Assembly (NCBI GenBank): GCA_030770535.1
Contig: JASVEC010000030.1
Span: forward strand, 310,001-374,000
Length of the DNA stretch: 64,000 bases
Reading direction: 5' to 3'
From: Batkoa obscura
Taxonomy: Eukaryota; Entomophthoromycota; Entomophthoromycetes; Entomophthorales; Batkoaceae
The translations under genes and the position numbers were made by a program. Shown here piece after piece: positions 1-11,342 of this stretch. The first letter of the stretch is position 1; each line of letters begins with the position of its first letter. The notes beneath the pieces are model-generated. The model worked only from the letters and a program-made list of their open reading frames with translations. It was not told the origin of the DNA and did no database searches.

Positions 1-458
1 AAGTAACAGTTTTTTCACAATTCATGAAGGTGTGATTAGTAATTTGTACAAACGTAATAAAGAAAGTTTACATCGACTTACTATATAGAAGTTAGAAAAC
101 TTCCTCCTACATAATTTATTCTCAATCTTATAAAGATTTCATCAATTAAAATTTAATGATTAGGCGAATTGCTATATCTTTATGAATATTTCTTTACATA
201 TTATATATAAGTGAATAAAGATTACCTTGTTCTTTATATTATTTATTATATTCTAGACAAAGTATATTTTGTGGCATTCTATTTCTATATATTCACATAA
301 ATTTTTGTATTTATATTGAAAGTTTGATATTTTCCCGCCTTTAATATAATATCCGAAGCTTACAATGTTTATAATATTTATATATGTTAAGAATTATAAA
401 GTACAAAAAATATTTACTATAGATCACAAGCATTTATGAAGATCTATTAAGTAGACAT

Positions 459-557
459 GAGTATGTTTTTTTTTGATTTCATCACTTTTTCCGTTTTTAA
501 GCGCTATTTGAACAGAAAGGTTGTTAGTGAAATTCTTAAGTAAAAAAACACATCTCC
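459..557 (-). mobile_element. ~100-bp foldback MITE (GGGG-TGT family)
   Basis: Reads from a GAGTATGT end through TTTCATCACTTTTTCC and a central AAGCGCTATTTGA to ACATCTCC. The flanking tetranucleotides are ACAT and ATAT, an imperfect target duplication. Confidence 0.8.
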
Positions 558-1230
558 ATATCCATACAAAAACAAGCACAAAACTCAGTGAGAATAATCC
601 GGGTTACCCTTAACTTTTAATCTGGTTTACTAAAAACTAAAGTTGATCCCATTGGAAGTTGGCTAGATTAGTATGCTCTTTTTAAAAAAGGCTATGCATA
701 TTACATGATCAACACTAGTAACAAAATTACTTATATTCCTATTCAAATTGTCATATATGATTTAATTGATAATAGCGTTGAAAAGCATCATATTTACATA
801 GTATAGGTTTGAAGACGTGAGTCACTATGGACACATAATCATTTGCTTAATTGTTGACGATTTTTTGATAGCTGCTAGTAATTGGGCAAATGGTTAGTGC
901 ACTCATGGTGGCTCATATCCAAATCTATGTTGGATGCCCTTAATTCGCAGTTAATAACAATGTTTGGTTAAATCGATCTCAATTACAAAAATTATTATTA
1001 AGACATATATAAAATAACCATGAAAATTATATATCTATTCATTTATTGAATATTCTAAAACTAAACTTTGAACAGTTTTTATTAGTATAGATAGATTATT
1101 AAAAATGTTTGTTTATTACAGTATGACTACTGTAAATTAACATAGGATCAATATAAAATTCGCAAATTTGAAGTTTTTAGCAAGAAATTAGTCAGCTTTA
1201 GGGTACATCTAGGTACCCCTTTTTACATAT

Positions 1231-1318
1231 GGGACTGTTTTTTTAGTTTCATTATTTTTTCATTTTTTAAGCGCTATTTGAGTAGAAAGATTGTAGTAAA
1301 ATTAAAAAAAACATTCAC
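1231..1318 (-). mobile_element. MITE, same family
   Basis: Starts GGGACTGT, carries TTTCATTATTTTTTC and the AAGCGCTATTTGAG centre, and ends in ACATTCAC. It is flanked by a perfect ATAT duplication (1227-1230 and 1319-1322). Slightly short, with a few internal deletions. Confidence 0.8.
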
Positions 1319-1427
1319 ATATGCCAATAATTTTTGATGCTTTATAATATTTCTAAAACTATACTCTTTTGTAGTTCTGTCATAACATAGTTCACTGTTT
1401 GTTTGAAATAAAATTAACCTGAAATAA

Positions 1428-1525
1428 GGGGATGGATTTTTATGTTTAAGAATTTTACCAACAATTTTTCTACTCAAATAGTGCTCAAAAGATGGAAAAA
1501 GTAATGAAGCCAAAAAAACATCCCC
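1428..1525 (+). mobile_element. MITE, same family, well preserved
   Basis: Starts GGGGATGG and ends ACATCCCC, with a central CTCAAATAGTGCTCAAAAG. Perfect 4-bp duplication ATAA at 1424-1427 and 1526-1529. Confidence 0.9.
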
Positions 1526-1746
1526 ATAAGGTTAAAATCAGACTAAGTTTAAAGATTAAGCTTTAAAAAATCAGATGAGCAAATAAGTGACTAATATCAC
1601 TGCATCCCAGATCGCAATAAAGCTGCAATAACTGTATGTGTGAGTTCAGAACTAGGTTAAAATTCGAAATAATTTTCCTCAGTTTTGAATTAACTCTAAA
1701 CTTATAAAAACAATGTTAAATGAAAAATAAAAAAGATAAAGCATAT

Positions 1747-1844
1747 GGGGATATATTTTTGTGTTTAAGAATTTTACTAACAACTTTTCCGCTTAAATAG
1801 CGCTTAAAAATGGAAAAAATAATGAAGTCAAAAAAAACACTCCC
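1747..1844 (+). mobile_element. MITE, same family, well preserved
   Basis: GGGGATAT at one end and CACTCCC at the other, with the palindromic TAGCGCTTA centre. Perfect ATAT duplication at 1743-1746 and 1845-1848. Confidence 0.9.
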
Positions 1845-2013
1845 ATATATTTGTTTATTGTTTCTCTTTGTTTTTTTAAATTTTAAAGTATATAAAGTCA
1901 TTCAATTTATCAATAGAAACAAAAATCCCCTTTATTTTCTTAGTATTCATGTTTACTTTGGAGTAAATTTCAACCGGAAAAAGGTTGAACCTTGGACTTA
2001 AATTTAGCCATAT

Positions 2014-2105
2014 GGAGGATATATTTTTAGTCAATAGTTTCTAACTTTTCTGCTCAAACAGTCCTTAAAAAATAGAGAAAGTAATGAAACCAAAAAAACA
2101 TCTCT
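2014..2105 (+). mobile_element. MITE, same family, decayed
   Basis: Starts GGAGGATA and contains the typical GAAACCAAAAAAACATCTCT end. The flanks ATAT and ATGT differ by one base, and the centre has lost the AGCGCT palindrome. Confidence 0.75.
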
Positions 2106-2502
2106 ATGTATAAAAATACTATTTAGATACTTTAAGATTTTTTATTAGTTTTTATGTTTATATGCTTATATTTCTTTTGGTAACAACTAGTTAAAAATCA
2201 CCATAAAAAGCATTTGGGATATAAATTTTATATGTACTTTTGATATTTTTGTTACTTTTAGAATTATTTCGAAAAAGCATATAAATATTATTTATTATTT
2301 AGGATACTATAGTCTAAATCTATTTTCCGTATTATCGATTCAATAACATTGTTAGATATTCAGTATGATTAAAAAAATTTAGTGTAATACTACTATATTA
2401 CTAAAGCTCATTAATAACTCTATTAAATCTATGTAAAGTATTTTAAAAACTTTTTTTAGAAAATGCATGTCTAGATTGGGGAAATATAAAATCAATATTA
2501 TT

Positions 2503-3454
2503 TTATTTGAAGTTACTAGATGAGTGACATTTGTTTTTGTATAACTTTAGCCTTCTTAGTTCTTTAGATTTACGTTTGTTATTGGTAGAACTTTCATTCA
2601 TAATCGGTATGTTCACTTTGACCGACAACAAAGGTGGTACAAGGGCATCCCATGATTTTTGATGAGTTTCAATGATATCATTATCCAATTTTAAAATTTG
2701 TTTCTCAGTGCTCACTATAGTTCTATGATAATCTTCTAATTCTTTTTCTAGTTCTTTATTATGTAATCTTATGCTTTCGTATTTTAATATCATGGATTTA
2801 TAATAATCTTCATAATCTTTAGTTATATCGTCTTCCTATTAAAACGAAAATTATTGTTGATATATTAAGCTAATTATCAAAATTACATGCTTTTCAATTA
2901 TTTCAACCACTTGTTTATTTCTATAAACTTGGAATAATAATCTTATTACAACTACTAATACTTTAATTTCCAAAAATAAATGCAAAGATTGAATAGTATC
3001 AATGATGCTCATAACAATGTTCATCAATAGAAAACTAGAATCTAATACTGCTAATTGAATGGTATATAACTTAACATTTGTCAAAGTAACTAACTTTATA
3101 GCTAATTCTATTATAAATAATAATATAAAGGGAACGCCTAATATATCAAACACTAAATGGAGAATCGACCTTTCATTAAATTTAATGCTCTTATTTTTGA
3201 CTAAAGTGGACCCTACATTAATACTTTTAGTACTATTAGTGGAATAAAATTGAATTGAATTTACTATATGCAAATTCAAAACTTATAACAATAAGATAAA
3301 ATATGGAAGTCAACATTGTTTTGTAATGAAATGAACAGGAATCCACAATTTTAAAAGCTTTGTATTGGTATTTTTGGTATCGTGTTATGTTCTCATCATG
3401 ATTTAAATTTACTCGATTTAATATTATTTTATTTTCCAAGGTGCCAATATTCAT
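2503..3454 (-). pseudogene. Hv1-like voltage-sensor (proton channel) gene, probably broken
   Basis: Reading on the minus strand, exon 2887-3454 joins exon 2503-2835 across a 51-bp intron (donor GTAATT, acceptor TAATAG). The first exon gives three hydrophobic segments. They match the S2-S4 order of a lone voltage-sensor domain: an S2-like segment with IELAIKLV (acidic residue four before a lysine), an S3-like LDSS...SIIDTI, and an S4-like stretch with arginines (VVVIRLLFQVYR). A charged, coiled-coil-like tail follows (KELEKELEDYHR region). This order with a C-terminal coiled coil is typical of Hv1 proton channels. An S1-like helix lies in the upstream open frame beginning at 3454, but the frame changes near 3240-3260 without a convincing intron. 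A damaged gene or a sequence error is therefore likely. The family call is by pattern only. The gene ends about 210 bp from the transposon at 3665. Confidence 0.4.
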
Positions 3455-3660
3455 TTTATAAAAAAGTCAGAGGGGATCAATTTAGTCCTTATATAATAAT
3501 TGAAATCTATTAGTAGCTGTAGTAAATTTATTAAATCGATACTGTTATAGTAATTAAGGCTGTGAAAAGCTCTTAATAAAATAAAGGAAATTAAATACTC
3601 TATTGAGTTTAAATTCACTGTTATTCCAATAATTCTTATTTTATATACCACTTTTTAAAC

Positions 3661-6132
3661 AATTGGGGCTGTCCTAATTGGTTTCAGAATCTACTTAGAA
3701 ATTAATCCAAATTTAAAATTCCAAGTTTGTGTTCAATATAACGGTTAAATCTAAAAAGCCTAAAATTAAATGTCTCTATTTAAAACTTATTTTAATTGTT
3801 TCCTTTTCTTAAATAGCTAATTTTCCTAACTATATATTTTATGTTAGTTCTGTTAGATATTTAACAGATATATAATATATAACTATATGATTATATAATT
3901 ATATAAATACATAATTATATAAACACAGTTATTTGACTTTATTTGACTTTATTTTTTGTTGAAATAAAAATAAAATGCAAACTTTCATAACTAAACTTCG
4001 AAATGGAATTTTTGAAAACTTCAATACAATAGGGAGGAGTACACAATATAAACATTGTAATTCATTTACATCAATTTTAAGAGCTACTTATAACAACCCA
4101 AGGTTCATGGAATTTTATAATAAAACAAAACAAAGAAAAGATATATTATCAAAGTTTACTATCGATAATAATAAACTTAATCAAGTAATGTATAAAATTA
4201 GTGCTTTAAGGGAAACAGGAAACAAAAGTCAGCAAGTAGCGTTATTATCAACTATAGCTTCAGTATATTCTTTTGATGAATGTAAGAGTTTTGGGTTTAA
4301 TATAAATAGAAATCAATATGATTATTCAAAAACAAGTAATAATAATAAAATATCAACATTAAAACCTATTATTAAAAATACAAAAAAAATTAAAGATGAC
4401 CAAATTGAAACTATCATACAATATTTACTAAATGATTCAACTATTTCATCAAGATTTAATAAAAAAAATAACGATAGTAAATATTCATCAGATAATATAT
4501 ATATATTAAATAAAAGTAGAAGAATGATATATAGTAAATATTTGAATGATCTAAGAGATAAAGCAGTAGCCAGGTCAACGTTCTTTAAATATATACCAAC
4601 TAATTTCAAAAATCCAGCAAGAAAAACGGATCTATGTAATATATGTACCCAGTATACAGTTAGAAAAAAGTTATTTGAAAATAAAATAAATACAGCAAAA
4701 AACAAAGCAGAGATAGAAGAAATTTTCAACGAAGAAGAAAAATTATACAAATTACATAAATTCTGTGTTGATACTCAAAAAAACACATTTAATGAAACTA
4801 TTAAAAAATTAAATAATAAAAGTTGTATAATAGTTTTAGATTTTAAACAAAATATGGAAATAGGGACAAGACCAGATTCAATAAATTTAGATCATTATAA
4901 TAAACAAGCTATATCAGTATTAGGCTTTGGTGTATTATATTTAAAAGATGATAAAACAATAGGCAAAGTTTACTTTGATTATTTATCTGAAATATTGAAT
5001 CATGATTCAGCATATGCAGGAGATTGTTTAATCGATTTAATCTCTACAGAGCTTCTATTTAAAAAGTTTACAAAAATTAATATATGGGCAGATACAGGAA
5101 ATCATTTTAGATCCCAAGAGTTCTTACATTATATGTTTAAAGAAATTCATAAAATAAATAGTAGTTTGAATGTTAATCTTAATTTTTTTGCTGAGCATCA
5201 TGGAAAAAGTATAGTTGATGGACATTTTGGAAACCTTTCAAAATGGAAAAGTAGTTTTGAAGCGTTAGGTAAAATAGAAGATATCGATCAATTAATTTCA
5301 AGATTTGAGGCTTTTATTTGTGAGCATAATAAAATTAATAACTCGACTGTTAATAATGGGAAAACAGATATAATTTTTAAAAAGTATAAAAGAAACAAAA
5401 ATACAAAAAGAATAATAGAGATGCAGGGCATTAAGAAGTATTTACATTTTATTAAACATAACAATAAACTACATTGTTATCCAGTATCTGATACATCAAA
5501 AAAAAGCGATATAGTCCCAATTAAAGTTATAGAGTCTATAGAAAACAGAAAAATTAAAAGATCGATCCCAGCTTACCTTACGAAGATAACAGAGAATTTG
5601 AAAATTTCGATATTTACTAAGCAAGTAAGTAGTTTGTTGAATGATAGAAATAGATTGTTAAATGTTAGGATTACTTAAGTTATTAATAGCTAAGTTAATA
5701 AATAGTCAAAGAACAAGTAACTGTAATAATATGTAAAAACTATTATTACTTGTACTATATAGGGATGGTCAATTATAGTTTTGGGGCTGACCACTCCCTC
5801 CCATGCAGCTATTTATTAACTTGGCAATATATTAATAATGTAATTATAACATTAAAGTAGTTTATTTATTTGATAATAAATCTACGATGTTGGTTATAAA
5901 GCAGTTGATAATAAATATTTCTCAATTAAGCTTTATAAGAACATGTATTTAAGATCTAGTAGAAATTCAACTAACTTACAGTATGAGCTATAATATAATG
6001 GTTTAGAACTGTGTTTGGGTACTTTTGTTTTAATAAAAGATGTGATTTTATAGAATTTTAAGCGAAGTTTTTAAAATACAAATTTTTTCAAAATTGGATA
6101 AAATAATGAAACTAATTCAGACAACCCCAATT
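3661..6132 (+). mobile_element. apparently whole DNA transposon, 2464 bp, with 4-bp target duplication
   Basis: The element runs from GGGG at 3665 to CCCC at 6128, flanked by AATT on both sides (3661-3664 and 6129-6132). The left end reads GGGGCTGTCCTAATTGG followed by TTTCA. The inverted right end reads GGGGTTGTCTGAATTAG followed by TTTCATTATTTT. The ends are thus imperfect inverted repeats of about 25 bp. It holds one uninterrupted transposase gene (3975-5678) with about 310 bp before it and 450 bp after it. Four related remnants in the window (8178, 29929, 51250, 51593) confirm the boundaries. A 4-bp duplication is known for Sola1-type and some other cut-and-paste elements, but I cannot assign the superfamily. 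Confidence 0.88.
3975..5678 (+). CDS. putative DDE/D-type transposase, 567 aa
   Basis: Single uninterrupted frame starting at ATG 3975 inside the inverted ends. Likely zinc-binding residues are C221, C224, H261 and C264 (motif DLCNIC ... HKFC). The candidate catalytic core has D289 in VLDFKQN, D373 in WADTGNHFRSQE, and E407 or D415 in FFAEHHGKSIVDGHFG. The layout of a CxxC/H segment, then a D-F/Y-x-Q-N strand, then a second aspartate in a DTG/DS motif, then a GK-DG motif resembles a broad group of eukaryotic DDE transposases. The exact family was not recognised. The protein is basic and AT-biased, rich in Lys, Asn and Ile. It would cut at the GGGG ends and insert at AWWT sites. That it also drives the MITEs is inferred from shared ends and duplication length. 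Confidence 0.75.
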   Translation: MQTFITKLRNGIFENFNTIGRSTQYKHCNSFTSILRATYNNPRFMEFYNKTKQRKDILSKFTIDNNKLNQVMYKISALRETGNKSQQVALLSTIASVYSFDECKSFGFNINRNQYDYSKTSNNNKISTLKPIIKNTKKIKDDQIETIIQYLLNDSTISSRFNKKNNDSKYSSDNIYILNKSRRMIYSKYLNDLRDKAVARSTFFKYIPTNFKNPARKTDLCNICTQYTVRKKLFENKINTAKNKAEIEEIFNEEEKLYKLHKFCVDTQKNTFNETIKKLNNKSCIIVLDFKQNMEIGTRPDSINLDHYNKQAISVLGFGVLYLKDDKTIGKVYFDYLSEILNHDSAYAGDCLIDLISTELLFKKFTKINIWADTGNHFRSQEFLHYMFKEIHKINSSLNVNLNFFAEHHGKSIVDGHFGNLSKWKSSFEALGKIEDIDQLISRFEAFICEHNKINNSTVNNGKTDIIFKKYKRNKNTKRIIEMQGIKKYLHFIKHNNKLHCYPVSDTSKKSDIVPIKVIESIENRKIKRSIPAYLTKITENLKISIFTKQVSSLLNDRNRLLNVRIT

Positions 6133-7716
6133 TATGAATAATGTTGCTTAGCCACTTTAACTATAAAAAGTCAAAATTTAACGTAAAATTTGCCAACATT
6201 TGAATAGAGTAATTTATGTGTTTAAAGCCCGTTTTTAATTGAACAGTATTTTTAACAACTTTAAAAGTGTATGAGTTAAATGTTAATATTTAATAAAACC
6301 TCAATTAAAGTTTTAATTTGAGGAAATTTATTATCATTTTTCTCCTTTCCATTATTTTAAAAAATCCTTATTAACTGCATCAAGTTTCGGTTCTATAAAT
6401 CCTATTCTAACAATCTGAACCACAACTTAAATATTAGTTACTGACAAAATTAGTTTATCTTTATCCAAGCTCTATTTTAAAGATGAATGTTTTAAAATGC
6501 TTATCATATACTTGAAGTTAATAATTTGATCTCTGTCTATTTATGCTTTCAAATTTTTTATTTATAATACACCAATGCTTTTGAATATGGTTTGCTATCT
6601 TCGCTCTTTAAAACAAATCTATCTTATAAATAAATGAATTACTTTTTTCTATATGGATATTGGCTTTATTTAAATACTAGCTAACTTAGTTTATTTTTTA
6701 GGACTTTGGAATACATTTCAGTTTAATAGTTAAGCTTTTAGGGATAAAACATTTATATGGTTTTTCAAATTTTAAAAGTGCCCATTACATTCAATTTGAT
6801 TTATATCAAGTTTTAAAAATCATACTGAACATAGAAAAGTATGAAGTTAACATATGTTTTAGTTCTTGAACTGTCATTAAAAACAATCAACCAAGTAATT
6901 ATACTATCCGTTTTTTTAATATTATAAAATAATAATTTTTAAGCTTAAAGAAGTTAACGATTCAAAAGAATGTATAAATCAAGGGATATATACTTATTTT
7001 TAAAATCTAGATTCTTTTTAACGGAAATTAAAAAATCAAGCTTTAAGTTTGAAGAGATAAAAAAATCTCAAGCTCCTTTATTTTAAGTCCTTATCAAAAA
7101 AGGAAACTATAGTTTTCAAAAATTGATTCAAATTTAAGCAAAAAAAAAAAAAGCATTTTAACAAAAGTAAAAGAAATGAACATTTTAATATAAATTTGCC
7201 TTGATTTTTTACTTTTAATAATGATATTAGATAAAGATGAAATAAAAACGTTATTTAATGACTATTAATAAAATAGGCTAAAGCGCTAGCTTTGTGTTAA
7301 ATGTTTTTTAAAACGATTTTTTATAATTAAATAAAGAGTTAGCATTTTATTATTGTTATAAACCAAATTTAACATATTAGTTGAATTAAAAAACCCAGAA
7401 TGGAGCTAGATCCAGAAGGTTATAATGTTTTATTTCAAAGCTGCTTTTATGGAGAGGATGTAGTGGTTGGGTATTATTTAACATTTAAAAGGTTGCGCTG
7501 ATGCTTGCATGGTAAAAAGTTAAAATTGAAAAATATTAACCTGTGTGATTTCTAAAACTACTAATCATTTAAAATAAAATAGAATTTTTTTGTTGACAAA
7601 ACTATTAATGTTTTGTCTTGAAATAATATTGTATTAACACTATATTTTATTAATTTCAATTATCCTTTATTTGACTATTAAAAGTAATATATATATATAA
7701 AGTAGCGTTTTTTTAA
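6133..7716. other. intergenic, no gene seen
   Basis: AT-rich DNA with many homopolymer runs. A 33-codon frame at 7401-7502 (starting MELDPEGYNV) is in slightly less AT-rich sequence, but it has no recognisable family and is too short to support. Confidence 0.5.
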
Positions 7717-8072
7717 GCTGTGAAATACCGCTTTATCAACTCCGTTCCAAAGAATATTACCCTTTCTTTTTCATATCCATACTTGTCGGAGTATGAAAGA
7801 GATTTTAGAACATAGTAACTCAAGGCTTTTTAACTGAATTATTCTTTGATATCTCGTACATTTAATAAACCCACTAAGTTTTATCAATAGTATTTTATAT
7901 AGATTTTACAGTATTATTGTCTATTATATTTGTCTTAGTCTACAGTCTATTGCATGCTATTCTTTATAATCTAAGTCTATCTTAGCTATATTAAATCAAG
8001 ACCTTTCAACTTGCAACTATTCAATCAAGCAATAGCTGCTTTTGACTCTAACCACTGAGTACCAGATTTCAC
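7716..8072 (+). repeat. dispersed repeat B, copy 1 (solo-LTR-like)
   Basis: Begins TGTGAAATACCGCTTT and ends ACCAGATTTCACA. It aligns along nearly its whole length with 54299-54763. The TG...CA ends, a TATA-like stretch and an AATAAA-like motif inside would suit a solo LTR of a retroelement. I could not read a clear target duplication, so a non-autonomous DNA element stays possible. Confidence 0.6.
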
Positions 8073-8177
8073 ACTTATTGGTTTTTATTTTCTATTTCTT
8101 TTAAAGCACTAACTTTATGCATTGCTCAATTAATTTTATTATCATTATAATAAACTTTAATAATTTTTTATTTATTT

Positions 8178-8262
8178 ATTTGTTTTATTGTAAAATTTTA
8201 TGAACCCTGGGCTACTATAAATAGTTATTAAAATTAATGTAAATGAATTACGGTGTTTACAT
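8178..8262 (-). mobile_element. short remnant of the 3665-type transposon
   Basis: About 85 bp match, in inverted orientation, the start of the transposase coding region (compare 4030-4115 and 53583-53670). Only this piece survives. It abuts the MITE at 8268. Confidence 0.75.
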
Positions 8263-8267
8263 AATAT

Positions 8268-8365
8268 GGAGATGTATTTTTTGTTTGAGGATTTTATTAA
8301 CAACCTTTCTGCTCAAATAGCACCTAAAAAATGGAAAAAATAATGAAATCAAAAAAATCATCCCT
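8268..8365 (+). mobile_element. MITE, GGGG-TGT family
   Basis: Starts GGAGATGT and ends CATCCCT. Perfect ATAT duplication at 8264-8267 and 8366-8369. Confidence 0.88.
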
Positions 8366-8824
8366 ATATGCTTTCTATTGCTATATTGAAGTTCTTGAAA
8401 ATTCTATTTTAAGACTTAATTATAAAAAACAAAATGAAACAACTATATATCTATTAAAAATTTAATAAAGCTATTTTAAAAATTTAATAAAAATGATATA
8501 AAGTACACAATTGAAAAAGTCAACTATTCAAAAAAATTAAAACTTTGATTAATTTTAAGTAAATTTTTAAACTAGTTTAGATATTTACATACATATAAAA
8601 TAATAAATCTAAATAAAAAAACTTTTTTTCAACTAAACTTTCATTAGTATATAAATTAATACTAAAACAAATATTAAATATAGCAATAAAATCATAACTG
8701 ATAAATGTTCTCAAAATAAAAAATACTCGCATATTATTTATAAATAATTAATATTTAAAAAATTTTGTGCTCTGTATTTTTAAGAATTTAATTAAAATTA
8801 AACACTAGTTGAAAATAATTATAT
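8366..8824. other. intergenic, nothing seen
   Basis: AT-rich spacer between two MITEs with no gene or repeat recognised. Confidence 0.5.
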
Positions 8825-8922
8825 GGAGATGTGTTTTTGTATTTAAGGATTTTGCTAATGATTTTTCCGCTCAAGTAGTGCCTAAAAAATGGAAAAGTAA
8901 TCAAATCAAAAGAAACATCCCC
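8825..8922 (+). mobile_element. MITE, same family
   Basis: Starts GGAGATGTG and ends ACATCCCC. Perfect ATAT duplication at 8821-8824 and 8923-8926. Confidence 0.88.
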
Positions 8923-8943
8923 ATATATATAAACCAATGTAAC

Positions 8944-9036
8944 AGGGATGTATTTTTCTTAGGATTTTTATTGATAATCTTTCTGCTCAAACAATGTTTA
9001 AAAAATGGAAAAAGTGATGAAACCAAAAAAGTACCC
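8944..9036 (+). mobile_element. MITE, same family, decayed
   Basis: Begins AGGGATGT and contains GAAACCAAAAAAGTACCC at its end. No clear target duplication is left. It lies only 22 bp after the previous MITE. Confidence 0.75.
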
Positions 9037-9325
9037 ACGTGTGCTAATTATTTTTTTATCAAATTAATTATAATAAGGAAAAGTATTATTATATAAAATA
9101 TAAAAATTTTATTATAACTTTATATCATTTAAAGAATAAAATTTAGTTATTGTTAGTTATTAATTATTTTTTAATTTTTACGTTTGATTTACTCTATCAT
9201 TAAATTTACTTTTTATCAATCCTTTTGAGTATTTTTGTGTTTTTATTACTATATTTTTTAGCATATTTTTTACTAAAATTAGAATAATTAATTAATCTAT
9301 TTATTACAATTCAAAGATAAAATCT

Positions 9326-9408
9326 GGTAATTTTTTGGTTTCATTACTTTTTCCACTTTTTAAGCGGAAGGATTGTTAGTAAGATTCTTAAATAAAAAAT
9401 ACATGCCC
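9326..9408 (-). mobile_element. MITE, same family, internally deleted
   Basis: Retains TTTTTTGGTTTCATTACTTT and the AAATACATGCCC end, but has lost part of the centre. It lies 27 bp from the end of the orphan gene at 9436. Confidence 0.7.
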
Positions 9409-9435
9409 ATTTATTTTAATGCTATTTATTATTTG

Positions 9436-10251
9436 TTAGCATACATCAGACAATGGTAGTACTAAATAACTATTTAAGTTTATTCCAATGGGGTCAGTAA
9501 CAAGATACGAATGTGGATGATATATAATAATTGGGAAAACCTTGTTTTTAAACCTAAATAATTGTGGGGTAAATTCAAAACAGCAATCATCACTAAAACC
9601 TATTTCAACTATTTTTCTATCAACTAATTTAATATAAGTATTAATAAAGGGATCAATAGAATGATCAACAACATTTAAAATTGTTACAGCAATCAAATCC
9701 TTACATATTGATATAAAATATAATTCTAATGTACTTTTTGTTTTCAAATAGTGAAAATCTAATTTTAAATTTAAAGTATTACAAAATAAGTTCCACCCTA
9801 TTCTTTCATCAATTTCTTTTATACTAATTTCTTCTTCATTATTATAATGTGCTTTTGGAGTTACGAATTTATCTTCAATTTTAATACTTCTAAGCTCAGT
9901 ATCAATAAAGTAATTGATTGTATATTTTAATAATCCAGGGAAACCTCCCATTACGATACTATTTTCTAAACTCTCTTCAGGATGATAATGATCATTATAA
10001 ATAAAAAATCGAAACATCCCACTTTTGCCCTCAGCATATAAGTCATCTTTAAACTTCTCTTGTACTTCCTCATAACTCATTATTTCAACAGAATTATTAA
10101 CAAAAAAAGTATCTAAACTTTAGACTAAATCATTTTCTTCTATATTATTATAACTTGATAAAACTGAATTATTTATTTCCATAAAATCTATTAAATAGTC
10201 CATTGACTCATATAATTTCAATTGTCCAGGTTTATTAAAAGCACATACCAT
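9436..10251 (-). pseudogene. orphan family gene, copy 1, interrupted by one stop
   Basis: Reading from ATG at 10251, the frame gives MVCAFNKPGQLKLYESMDYL and stays in frame to the stop at 9436, except for one TAA near 10118. At that place the paralogue at 42857-43695 has CAA (Gln). The intact downstream part is 214 codons starting MSYEEVQEKF. The conserved core includes FRFFIYND, FPGLL, NNEE-SIKEIDE and KTKSTLELxFISICKDLIAV. About half of the residues agree with the paralogue, so the family was under selection before decay. I recognise no known domain, signal peptide or membrane segment. UAA read-through or reassignment is unlikely, because neighbouring genes end with TAA. Confidence 0.6.
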
Positions 10252-10377
10252 TTGTAAAATGTTTGTAAATTTTTAAGGGGTAATTTAGTCTTTTTAAATT
10301 ATATACAATAATTTATATAAGAGCATTATTTTATTAGCTGTAATTTATTTGGTAAATTTTAAATCCAAAAAACAAAT

Positions 10378-10474
10378 GGGAGTGTTTTTTTTGACTCCAT
10401 TATTTTTCCATTTTTAAGTACTATTTAAAGCGAAAATTTGTTAGCAAAATTCTTAAACACAAAAATACATCCCC
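10378..10474 (-). mobile_element. MITE, same family, well preserved
   Basis: GGGAGTGT at one end and ACATCCCC at the other. Perfect AAAT duplication at 10374-10377 and 10475-10478. It lies just upstream of the orphan gene start. Confidence 0.9.
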
Positions 10475-11342
10475 AAATGTATCAGGATTAAATAAAAACA
10501 TTAATGATAAAGTACAAAATTAAATCAAAAACAACTGGTTTCGCCTTTGAAGTTAATTATTTATACTTTTAATAAATTTTATTATTTTTATTATTTTTTT
10601 ATATCACCCCCATAATATCTATTGGTATTTCCTCTTACACCTGTATACTTAAGTAATTTAATTATTTTCCATCTAAAAATCCTATACAAGTAAAGAAAAT
10701 AATATTTTATAATTATTTTAGTGTTAATATTTTAATGATAAAATAATTTTATAGTATTTTCATTTTTTAACTATCTTTTAAATTAATAACTCCTACTTAA
10801 AGAGTATATTTTTAAAAAAAGATATTTGTTTAAATAAACAATGATAAGTATTTTTACATTACTTTTTATTTATTCGTTTATTTACATTATTATGAACTTG
10901 TTTTATTGTTTTCATTAAAACAAAGCCTATATATTAAATATTATATAAAACTTTAAAATAAAGTAGTATTACATCAGTTATCAAATATTAATAATTTATG
11001 TCAATAAATTAAGTATAAACAGTATCAAATAAACATTGATGCTTAAGCAATATAGCCTACAATAGTACAGTATTATACATAATAATTTGTTATTAAAAAA
11101 AAGCTTATTTTTAAATTTAGGTTTGAGTTTAAATAGCTTTAAAATATATTTAAATATTTGATTTTTCTTTAAACTATGTTTGATTTTATAACTTATTTTT
11201 ACTCTGCTTATTTATATTGCTTTAATCTCAGCTAAACTGAATATTTTTATTTTATTAGAACTTTTTAATACCGTTTTATAACTGGGTATTTTTATTAAAA
11301 ATTTAATAAAAATAGTTTTAAAATTTAATTCATATTTATACT

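Larger units (their letters stand above)
1..2502. other. gene-poor AT-rich stretch with five MITEs
   Basis: No coding region with family character is visible. Short open frames here lie inside MITEs or are chance frames in AT-rich DNA. The five MITEs at 459, 1231, 1428, 1747 and 2014 are listed separately. The rest shows no recognisable structure; 600-1000 is slightly richer in GC but reads as no known gene. Confidence 0.6.

Noticed and set aside
3236-3651. Separate small genes upstream of the Hv1-like frame
   Set aside because: The frame starting at 3454 reads best as the 5' part of the same damaged gene. The frame at 3451-3651 has no recognisable features.
8809-9096. 95-codon open frame across two MITEs
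   Set aside because: It runs through two adjacent MITE copies and has no family character.
9436-10251. UAA reassigned to Gln in this genome
   Set aside because: TAA ends several well-supported genes here (for example the tryptophanyl-tRNA synthetase, RPC34 and PEX3), so a single in-frame TAA is better read as a lesion.
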